DNA of 64,000 nt from Lachnospiraceae bacterium A2. Lineage in GTDB: Bacteria; Bacillota; Clostridia; Lachnospirales; Lachnospiraceae. Under the pieces are notes generated by a model. That model was not told where the DNA came from, did no database searches, and saw only the letters and a list, made by a program, of their open reading frames with translations. Shown here in pieces: positions 36,876 through 43,349 of this stretch. Each line of letters opens with the position of its first letter. Within the stretch, counting starts at the first letter, position 1. The translations under genes and the position numbers were made by a program. The stretch lies in NCBI GenBank assembly GCA_000403315.2, contig KE159639.1, positions 328,712 through 392,711 of the forward strand, given 5' to 3'.

Positions 36876-37712
36876 CTATAATTTTAAGATACCCTCGCTT
36901 GTAATTTTTATTTTCCTCTCTTTATATAAATGCCCGACTGCACGTTTAAAGGCATTTTTGCTCATCTTAGCTTCCTCCATAATGACTTCCGGCGAAGCCT
37001 TATCATTAAAAGGCAGCGCACCGCCATGCTTTTCAATCAGCTCCATAACATAAACCGCATCTTTGTCCATCTGCATGTATGCTTTTTCCCGGAGGGTTAA
37101 GTCCAGCTTCCCATCCTGCTTCACCCCGGTGACCCTTGCTTCCACCACGTCCCCAATCCGCAGGGAACTGTGGTCCTCATGGCTTGGGATAAGGGCGGAA
37201 AAGCAATTGTCCACCGCCACAAATGTGCCGAAATTCCCGCTGAACTCATACACTCGCCCATGGACCATATCCCCAGGCCCGTATGGGGAATCCGTCCTGA
37301 GCAAGTCATAAACCCCTTTCATGCTTGCGCAAAGCCGCCTGCTCTTGTCGAGGTAAAGCCTTACCATGATTTCGTCATTTTCCTGCACCTTGGTAATCTG
37401 CTCCTTGTAAGGCAGGAATAAATCTTTTTCCAGCCCCCAGTCTAAAAATGCCCCAATCCGCTGGACGGACACCACCTTAAGGGGACGTGCCTCCCCCATG
37501 GTAAGCTTGGGCTTTTGGGTGGTTGAGATCATGCGGTCCTTGGAATCCCTGTACAGGAAAACTTCCAGCACATCCCCCACTTGCGTCCCTTCCGGCACCT
37601 GCTTTGCCGGGAGCAGCACCCTCGTTTCATCCCCTTCATGCTCAGCCAGATATATGCCAAACTCCACTTTTTTCACTACGATAAGCTCCTGTTTTTCTCC
37701 TAACCGCATCAT
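36876..37712 (-). CDS. cvfB: S1-domain RNA-binding protein, CvfB/YitL family
   Basis: A 278-residue protein with successive S1-like OB folds (about 5-65, 70-130, 145-215) followed by a C-terminal winged helix (KASPEVIMEEAKMSKNAFKR, then VGHLYKERKIKIT). This is the architecture of CvfB, which binds RNA and influences virulence gene expression in Staphylococcus. It overlaps the acyl-ACP thioesterase gene by four bases. Confidence 0.9.
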   Translation of the reverse strand: MMRLGEKQELIVVKKVEFGIYLAEHEGDETRVLLPAKQVPEGTQVGDVLEVFLYRDSKDRMISTTQKPKLTMGEARPLKVVSVQRIGAFLDWGLEKDLFLPYKEQITKVQENDEIMVRLYLDKSRRLCASMKGVYDLLRTDSPYGPGDMVHGRVYEFSGNFGTFVAVDNCFSALIPSHEDHSSLRIGDVVEARVTGVKQDGKLDLTLREKAYMQMDKDAVYVMELIEKHGGALPFNDKASPEVIMEEAKMSKNAFKRAVGHLYKERKIKITSEGILKL

Positions 37713-38419
37713 TCATTTTCCTCCAATTCTATGACGGCATAAGGGATCCCTTCCTTGTCTGCCAAATTCACTGTCACTTTTTTCCCTTCCTGCACTGCGT
37801 AGGGGTAAATCATGTCCCCATAGACAGCCGCCTTCCGGTATTCCGTTTTCATTTTTCCCGTTGTAAAGCCCCTGGGCAGGTATTCCTGCGCCATGCACAC
37901 ATATTTCCCATTGTTCACATGCTGGTTGGTATCAATATGGTATTTGTGCACCGGGAAGGGCTCCTTGGCCTCCATCCCTTCCGGCAGGAGGATTTTCCTC
38001 GGGCCTTTTTCCATCGGGAGCTGTGGGAAAAATTCATATGCATCCGCTATTTCCTGCAGCACCCGCGTCGGCCGCCCAGTCCTAACATCCAGCAGGACCC
38101 AGACGGAATTTGCCCGAGCGCAGGGTTCCTCCCCTTCCCCTTGTATGGTAAAATTGCGGTAGCCGAAAAAGCTTTTAAAATCATAAGGCCATGTGCTGAC
38201 TGAAATTTCCTCCCCATAGGCCGGGTAATGGTGAATCTCCACCTGCCAGGAAGCCAGGACCCATGCCAGCTTCCGCTCAGCCATAAACCTAAGCCCGACC
38301 CCAAGCCCTTCCGACTGGAAAAAACTGCAATCCTGAAAATAATCCAAAACGGAATTCAGCTTTATATACCCTTCGCTGTCCACCTCGCTGTAACGGACTT
38401 TGCTTCTAAAACTGTACAT
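37709..38419 (-). CDS. acyl-ACP thioesterase
   Basis: The 236-residue product has two hotdog folds in tandem. MYSFRSKVRYSEVDSEGYIK opens the first (with the WVLASWQVEIHHYP strand-helix region) and HKYHIDTNQHVNNGKYV carries the catalytic Asn/His of the second. It hydrolyses acyl-ACP to free fatty acid. The translationally coupled cvfB-type gene follows. Confidence 0.9.
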   Translation of the reverse strand: MYSFRSKVRYSEVDSEGYIKLNSVLDYFQDCSFFQSEGLGVGLRFMAERKLAWVLASWQVEIHHYPAYGEEISVSTWPYDFKSFFGYRNFTIQGEGEEPCARANSVWVLLDVRTGRPTRVLQEIADAYEFFPQLPMEKGPRKILLPEGMEAKEPFPVHKYHIDTNQHVNNGKYVCMAQEYLPRGFTTGKMKTEYRKAAVYGDMIYPYAVQEGKKVTVNLADKEGIPYAVIELEENE

Positions 38420-38445
38420 ATCTCCCTCCAGATTCTCCTGAAATA

Positions 38446-38530
38446 CGCCTTGTGCGAATGCACATATTATTTTTATTTCATAGGAAAGATACTTTCACGC
38501 TTTCACTTGGCAAGGCCTTTCCCATGAAAC
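38446..38530. repeat. TATAGGAA-family repeat, copy 1
   Basis: TTTCATAGGAAAG and the complement near CTTTCCCATGAAA bracket TTTCACGCTTTCAC. The block resembles 40951-41066, 60777-60958 and 61996-62187. It lies between the thioesterase start and the tRNA terminator. Confidence 0.6.
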
Positions 38531-38533
38531 AAA

Positions 38534-38559
38534 AAACCCATCACGCTTTGTGATGGGTT
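38534..38559 (-). terminator. terminator of tRNA-Gln
   Basis: On the minus strand AACCCATCAC and GTGATGGGTT pair around AAAGC and are followed by T6, immediately 3' of the tRNA. Confidence 0.9.
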
Positions 38560-38564
38560 CCAAG

Positions 38565-38636
38565 CTGGCCCACAAGGATTCGAACCTTGAAATGACGGAG
38601 TCAGAGTCCGTTGCCTTACCGTTTGGCGATGGGCCA
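38565..38636 (-). tRNA. tRNA-Gln (CTG anticodon)
   Basis: The 72-nt cloverleaf is complete. Acceptor TGGCCCA pairs with TGGGCCA and has discriminator G. The D arm is GCC...GGC. The anticodon arm ACGGA-CTCTGAC-TCCGT gives anticodon CTG, which reads CAG. The T arm is CAAGG-TTCGAAT-CCTTG. CCA is not encoded (the genome reads GCTT after the acceptor). Confidence 0.95.
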
Positions 38637-38655
38637 TTGTTTTTCAACAAAATGT

Positions 38656-38684
38656 ATTATATACGAGTTCTGGAAAAAAAGCAA
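38656..38684 (-). promoter_or_regulatory. promoter of tRNA-Gln
   Basis: TATAAT (38656-38661) and TTGCTT (38679-38684) on the minus strand are separated by 17 bases and end 20 bases before the mature tRNA. Confidence 0.75.
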
Positions 38685-38820
38685 GTACTTTTTTAAAAAA
38701 ATTTTATTTTTCTTTCAGGCAGCCAGAATCCCCATCATTCCCAGCAGCCGGATGGCGGCTCCAAACGCTCCGCCGTGCCAGCCAGATTTCCTTTCTGCAA
38801 AGCCGGACGCTGGCAGCCTT

Positions 38821-39465
38821 CTAAAAAATTTTTACCTGCCCGTCTATTAATGCAAATTCTGCCAGCTCCCCCGTCTGGAACCCTGCCGTCCCATTGGTAC
38901 CCTCGGTAATTTCCTGTTTCAGCCTTTCTAACTGCCCCTCCGGGACCATGACTTCCGTCACTACCCGGTCCGTGTAGCTGGCGTCCAGGGCCTGCATCTG
39001 GTTCTGGGCAAGGATATACTGGATTTTCCCAATGCTGTTGTAGTCGCAGTCAATTTTTAGGCTCCTGCCCTGCATTTTTTCTATAATAACGCTGTTCTTA
39101 AGGCCCTCCTGTACGGCCTTCTGGTAGGCGCGCACCAGCCCGCCGGTCCCAAGCAGCGTCCCGCCAAAATACCGGGTCACTACCACTGCCGCGTTGTGGA
39201 CCCCCTCCTTTAGCAGCACATCCAGCATAGGCCGCCCCGCCGTCCCGGCAGGCTCCCCGTCGTCGCTGCACCGCTGCAGGTTCTGGTTTTCCCCTGCCAC
39301 AAAGGCATAGCAGTTGTGGCGCGCGTCCCAATACTGCTTTTTCATCCTCCCAATAAATGCAAGTGCTTCCTCCTCTGATTCAATTGTTTCAAACGTGGCA
39401 ATGAAGCGGGATTTTTTTTCCACAATTTCGCCGCTCCCGCCCTGGTATAATGCTTTCACTGGCAT
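38821..39465 (-). CDS. YigZ/IMPACT-family protein
   Basis: A 214-residue protein with the UPF0029/IMPACT N-terminal domain (EKKSRFIA, then DDGEPAGTAGRPML, and VVVTRYFGGTLLGTGGLVRAY) and a DUF1949 C-terminal domain. The family is conserved and linked loosely to translation control in eukaryotes. The bacterial role is unsettled. The start at 39465 (MPVKALYQ) is chosen for GGTAGGG upstream and family length. Confidence 0.92.
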   Translation of the reverse strand: MPVKALYQGGSGEIVEKKSRFIATFETIESEEEALAFIGRMKKQYWDARHNCYAFVAGENQNLQRCSDDGEPAGTAGRPMLDVLLKEGVHNAAVVVTRYFGGTLLGTGGLVRAYQKAVQEGLKNSVIIEKMQGRSLKIDCDYNSIGKIQYILAQNQMQALDASYTDRVVTEVMVPEGQLERLKQEITEGTNGTAGFQTGELAEFALIDGQVKIF

Positions 39466-39480
39466 ATCCCTACCTTTTCT

Positions 39481-39522
39481 AAAAACCGGGAAAGCTGCCT
39501 TACCGCAGCAGTTCCCGGTTTT
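39481..39522 (-). terminator. terminator of the iron alcohol dehydrogenase gene
   Basis: Minus-strand AAAACCGGGAACTGC and GCAGCTTTCCCGGTTTTT pair, with the T-rich 3' flank in the stem end. It lies about 55 bases after the stop. Confidence 0.75.
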
Positions 39523-39576
39523 CTGATTCCAAAACAAAGCGGACAAGTCCGCCTATGGATCATATATTAATTTTCA

Positions 39577-40758
39577 TTAAAAATCAACTTCTGTCCCATA
39601 ATATGTACAAGTAAACAATTTTTCCATTGTAGCCGGGTCAATCTCCCTTGGGTTGGAGCCTGTGCAGGCATCCCCTACCGCACGTTCTGCAATGCCGGAA
39701 ACCTTCTCTTTAAATTCATCCTCATTAATCCCGAACTCTTTCAGGGTCTTTGGAATGTTAAGCCTTACGTTAAAGTCGTCAATCTTTGCGCAAAGGCTGT
39801 TGACAAGGGCTTTCTCAGAAGTGCCCTCTAAGCCCATCCTGCGTGCGATTTCTGCATAACGGCTGGATGCAACCTTGTCTTTTGCATTGAATTTGATAAC
39901 ATAGGGCAGGTAGATTGCATTTGCGCAGCCATGGGGGATATGGCCGGTGGAAAATGCTGCGCCGGTCTTATGTGCCATGGAATGTACGATGCCAAGCAGC
40001 GCATTGGAAAATGCCATCCCTGCCAGGCACTGTGCATAATGCATTTCTTCCCTTGCTTTCATATTGCAGTTGTAGGATGCTGGAAGGTAATCCAGTACCA
40101 TTTCAATGGCCTGCAGTGCAAGCGGGTCGGTAAAGGGGCAGTTAAGGGTAGAAACAAACGCCTCAATTGCATGTGTCAGCGCGTCCATGCCGGTGTAAGC
40201 AACCTGCTTCGGCGGAAGGCCTGCAACAAGGTCTGGGTCTACAATCGCTACGTCCGGCGTAATGTTGAAGTCTGCCAGCGGGTATTTTACCCCTGTCTGG
40301 TAATTGGTGATAACGGAAAAAGCGGTTACTTCCGTTGCTGTCCCAGAGGTTGTGGGGATTGCGCAGAATTTTGCCTTCTGGCGCAGTTCCGGGAAGTTGA
40401 AGGGGATGCACAAATCTTCAAATGTAGTGTCTGGGTATTCATAAAATGCCCACATTGCCTTTGCTGCGTCAATCGGGGAACCGCCGCCCATGGACACAAT
40501 CCAATCTGGCTGGAAATTGCGCATTGCTTCTGCACCCTTCATAACAGTTTCTACGGAAGGGTCTGGCTCTACGCCTTCAAAAAGCTCTACTTCCATGCCT
40601 GCTTCTTTCAGGTAGCCCACTGCTTTGTCAAGGAACCCCTGGCGCTTCATGGAACCGCCGCCCACTACAAGGATGGCTTTTTTCCCCTTTAAGTTTTTAA
40701 GTTCCTCCAAACAGCCTTTGCCGTGGTATAAATCCCTTGGTAATGTAAATCTCGCCAT
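39577..40758 (-). CDS. iron-containing alcohol dehydrogenase
   Basis: A 393-residue group III alcohol dehydrogenase. NAD(P) binding is indicated by VGGGSMK and MGGGSPIDAAKA. The iron ligands lie in PDVAIVDPDL, GMDALTHAIEAF, GIVHSMAHKTGA and HIPHGCANA. It interconverts aldehydes (acetaldehyde or butyraldehyde) and alcohols in fermentation. It has its own consensus promoter and terminator, so it is monocistronic. Confidence 0.93.
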   Translation of the reverse strand: MARFTLPRDLYHGKGCLEELKNLKGKKAILVVGGGSMKRQGFLDKAVGYLKEAGMEVELFEGVEPDPSVETVMKGAEAMRNFQPDWIVSMGGGSPIDAAKAMWAFYEYPDTTFEDLCIPFNFPELRQKAKFCAIPTTSGTATEVTAFSVITNYQTGVKYPLADFNITPDVAIVDPDLVAGLPPKQVAYTGMDALTHAIEAFVSTLNCPFTDPLALQAIEMVLDYLPASYNCNMKAREEMHYAQCLAGMAFSNALLGIVHSMAHKTGAAFSTGHIPHGCANAIYLPYVIKFNAKDKVASSRYAEIARRMGLEGTSEKALVNSLCAKIDDFNVRLNIPKTLKEFGINEDEFKEKVSGIAERAVGDACTGSNPREIDPATMEKLFTCTYYGTEVDF

Positions 40759-40786
40759 AGTAATCTTCTCCTTTGCTTTTTCTTAC

Positions 40787-40815
40787 ATTATAGCATTGTA
40801 GGGGGGAGTTTTCAA
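40787..40815 (-). promoter_or_regulatory. promoter of the iron alcohol dehydrogenase gene
   Basis: TATAAT (40787-40792) and TTGAAA (40810-40815) on the minus strand lie 17 bases apart, followed by an AAAGGAG ribosome binding site. Confidence 0.8.
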
Positions 40816-41064
40816 TTGGAAAAATGGGATTCTTTTTCACGAAAGAGAAAAAGAAATCTATGGCAGATTACACTATCTATAAAGAATCTAAATATGACAA
40901 ACATATACTGAAAAGCGGATGCAGAACTTACAACGCCAGATCATAAGGCAACAATATTTTACCTCTTGTGCGAATACCCTCGCTGGCAGACCCTGCGCAT
41001 ATTATTTTTGTTTTATAGGAAGATATTTTCACGCTTTAGCGTGACAAGGCCTTTCCTAAATAAG
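40816..41064. repeat. intergenic stretch ending in TATAGGAA-family repeat, copy 2
   Basis: From about 40951 the sequence parallels the copy at 62079-62187 (CAATATTTTACCTCTT, CGCATATTATTTTT, TTTATAGGAAG) and contains the hairpin TTTCACGCTTTAGCGTGA. The preceding 130 bases show nothing I can name. Confidence 0.6.
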
Positions 41065-41090
41065 ACAAAAAAAGCATCTTTTATAGATGC
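41065..41090 (-). terminator. terminator after the NYN-domain gene
   Basis: GCATC and GATGC on the minus strand surround TATAAAA and are followed by seven T. It lies 145 bases after the NYN stop. Confidence 0.6.
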
Positions 41091-41234
41091 CTTTTCTGAA
41101 ACCGTTATTTTCTAATGCAAGCTAGCTTCCTCGCTCTTGCATCTGAAAACCGCTTTATTATAGTGTTCATTTCTTTTCTCATTATTATACGTGCAAATCA
41201 TATTTTCGTCAATGCTCTTTTTTCAATTTTTACT

Positions 41235-42137
41235 TTAATTTTTATCTTTTCTATATTTTGCATACAAATCTAACATCTTAGATTTCATGTCCAACGTAAT
41301 AAAATCTGCTTCTTCCACGCCCAATTCCGTTTTTAAGTAATCCCGAACAGCATATGGGCAAATACCAATATAGTTTCTCCCTTTAAAATTATAATTATAA
41401 AAAACTATTTTTCCATTATAGTTTAAATTTTTGATGCAGTTATATACTTCATATATCATAAGATTACATAATTTCATTTGCATTTCACAAAAATATTCAA
41501 ATCCAATATGTTGAAAAGATTTGGAAGAATCGCCTGTATAGTTAGATTTATTTCGGTCAAAGGTATTTAACAGATTTTTTTCAATTCTTTCTTCCAAAAC
41601 ATCAATGTATGGTTTCGACACACTCTCTTTATAAACTTCCTCATATTTTATTTGTTCATCAGAAAAGCTACAAATTGCATCATTATATTTCGTTCCAACA
41701 GTTATAACAGATACTTTTCTTTTATTATATCGAATATTATTCAACAAAGGGGTCATATCTTTATCATTCGACATTATCATAAATTCGTCAATATTGTTGT
41801 TTAAATGCATTGCGTTCAAAACATCTATCGTAATTTGAAGGTCTGCAAAGTTTTTTCCTTGATTAGAAGTATGTATGGATTCCACGCCATATGACTGTAA
41901 TAGGGATTGATGAAATGAATTATGTAAATCCTCATTATCAAAATTACAGTATACAGCTATTTTTACCAATCTGCGGTTGTTTTTTCTGCACCATTCACGA
42001 ATTTTCTCAAAAAATCCATCTCTGATAACATTTCGGTTTTCTTCTAAAAGATTAAGATAAACATTTTCATAATCAATAAACAGCGCGACATTATATAAGT
42101 TATTGCTCATTTTCAATAAATCTTCTGTACCTTCCAT
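41235..42137 (-). CDS. NYN-domain protein (LabA/DUF88-like putative RNase)
   Basis: The 300-residue product has an N-terminal NYN (PIN-like) domain: NVALFIDYENVYLNL with the first Asp, NFADLQITID, and IMSNDKDMTPLLNNI carrying the later acidic residues of the metal site. The C-terminal 130 residues (FEYFCEMQMKLCNLMIYEV and a KGRNYIGICPYAVRDYL segment) resemble an OST-HTH/LOTUS-type accessory region only weakly. The gene is clearly more AT-rich than its neighbours, suggesting acquisition. NYN proteins are typically RNases. Confidence 0.8.
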   Translation of the reverse strand: MEGTEDLLKMSNNLYNVALFIDYENVYLNLLEENRNVIRDGFFEKIREWCRKNNRRLVKIAVYCNFDNEDLHNSFHQSLLQSYGVESIHTSNQGKNFADLQITIDVLNAMHLNNNIDEFMIMSNDKDMTPLLNNIRYNKRKVSVITVGTKYNDAICSFSDEQIKYEEVYKESVSKPYIDVLEERIEKNLLNTFDRNKSNYTGDSSKSFQHIGFEYFCEMQMKLCNLMIYEVYNCIKNLNYNGKIVFYNYNFKGRNYIGICPYAVRDYLKTELGVEEADFITLDMKSKMLDLYAKYRKDKN

Positions 42138-42172
42138 TTATGCACCCCTTCCCTACAATCCTAAAATCAAGT

Positions 42173-42358
42173 CTAGTGTAGTCCAAATTTTCTAACGCTT
42201 ATAATATCATAAAGAGCAGATTGCTTCAACAATTTTCCACTCTCCATGCAAAACTTTCCATCACATATCCCTTTTACTGCTACCCCCCTATAATTTCCCT
42301 GCAAAAGATAAACTTCTTTACATACAATGTTGGGCTTAAAGCGCACCAGAACGCCCAA
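42173..42358 (-). CDS. possible small protein or gene remnant
   Basis: A 61-codon frame from a TTG, containing VCKEVYLLQGNYRGVAVKG and ending VRKFGLH. It has protein-like composition but no ribosome binding site and no recognised family. It could be the decayed 3' part of a gene or not coding. Confidence 0.25.
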   Translation of the reverse strand: MGVLVRFKPNIVCKEVYLLQGNYRGVAVKGICDGKFCMESGKLLKQSALYDIISVRKFGLH

Positions 42359-42453
42359 ATTTCTATTTCATACCGTTCATCCTAATTTGTTCATACCCGT
42401 ATATTAAAGTTTGAAATTAAGCAGGGCAAAGGAAAATACCAAAGCCCCCGGCT

Positions 42454-42840
42454 TTAGCCCTTTTCAAATTTATGTTTTATTTTCTTCTCCGTCCTATAAA
42501 ATGCCAAAACCAAAACAAGAATCCCAACCGTAATCCCTGCCGTTACACAAACATTTACAGGAACCTTCCATACAAACAGAACGATATTCAGGAAAATTTC
42601 TGCAATCCCCAACACTTTGCCAAGACCAAGAAAAATATCAGGCGCAATGCTTTGGGCATAGTCCCAATGCTCCTGGGATTTCTGTGAAGTTGGCGTGCAG
42701 TAACCATTCTGGGAATCCATATCCGTTACTGGATGCTTTTTTAGGGCATGCCCAACCCAAACCATTACAAAAGGCACAATGAAATTCAGGGCTAACAAAG
42801 AATACCTGACTGTTTCACGGGTAATTGCCACCTGCAGCAT
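42454..42840 (-). CDS. small SdpI-like membrane protein
   Basis: A 128-residue protein with three or four membrane helices. The segment SQEHWDYAQSIAPDIFLGLG matches the loop and helix of the SdpI family (toxin immunity or signal proteins), which have a WxxAxxxx core. The start at 42840 has AAGGAGG upstream. The frame runs on upstream through the 79-bp repeats, but those codons are probably not translated. The repeat array lies 20 bases before the ribosome binding site and must contain or displace the promoter. Confidence 0.55.
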   Translation of the reverse strand: MLQVAITRETVRYSLLALNFIVPFVMVWVGHALKKHPVTDMDSQNGYCTPTSQKSQEHWDYAQSIAPDIFLGLGKVLGIAEIFLNIVLFVWKVPVNVCVTAGITVGILVLVLAFYRTEKKIKHKFEKG

Positions 42841-42860
42841 ATCTGTCCCTCCTTTACAAG

Positions 42861-43105
42861 TATACCATGTGCTCCGCACTTTGGTATGGCAAACCATGCC
42901 ACTCCGCTTCGCTCCGGGCCCTATCATAGCTATCGCTATTATACCATCTGCTCCGCACTTTGGTATGGCAAACCATGCCACTCCGCTTCGCTCCGGGCCC
43001 TATCATAGCTATCGCTATTATACCATATGCTCCGCACTTTGGTATGGCAAACCATGCCACTCCGCTTCGCTCCGGGCCCTATCATAGCTATCGCTATTAT
43101 ATCAT
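42861..43105. repeat. three tandem copies of a 79-bp repeat
   Basis: Units start at 42861, 42940 and 43019, each beginning TATACCAT and containing GCTCCGCACTTTGGTATGG and CATAGCTATCGCTATTAT, with 8 bases of a fourth. The copies differ at very few positions, so expansion or homogenization is recent. The 80-bp unit at 15613-15780 is the same family. Confidence 0.92.
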
Positions 43106-43148
43106 ATGTCCCCTCTTTCCGCCTACATTTAGTTTGGAAAATTTTTTC

Positions 43149-43177
43149 TTTATTTACCAGCCCATTTTTGATATAAT
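43149..43177 (+). promoter_or_regulatory. promoter of the PBP1A gene
   Basis: TATAAT (43172-43177) is preceded after 17 bases by TTTATT. The TA-flanked MITE-like element at 43199-43275 falls in the resulting leader. Confidence 0.55.
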
Positions 43178-43198
43178 ACTGTGATAAATCAGATACTA

Positions 43199-43275
43199 TT
43201 ACCCCGGCGGTTAAATATCGTGGCAGATGGAGGTTTGGGCAAGCAAAATGTTGTGGTATTTAACCGCCGGAGTAA
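43199..43275. repeat. MITE-like element with TA target duplication, 77 bp
   Basis: TTACCCCGGCGGTTAAATATC and the complement ending CCGCCGGAGTAA are terminal inverted repeats. TA lies on each side (43197-43198 and 43276-43277). The interior GATGGAGGTTTGGGCAAG matches GATGGAAATTTAGGCAAG in the copy at 48135. TA duplication is the mark of IS630/Tc1-mariner-type movement. Confidence 0.8.
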
Positions 43276-43349
43276 TAAGTACAACTCTGTAAAATTTTAA
43301 ATGATACCAGAAAACCAACCGCGTATTTTTCTTAAAAAGGAGGCTCACT

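Noticed and set aside
42841..42981. N-terminal extension of the SdpI-like protein through the repeats
   Set aside because: The extension would encode repeat sequence. AAGGAGG before 42840 marks the start.
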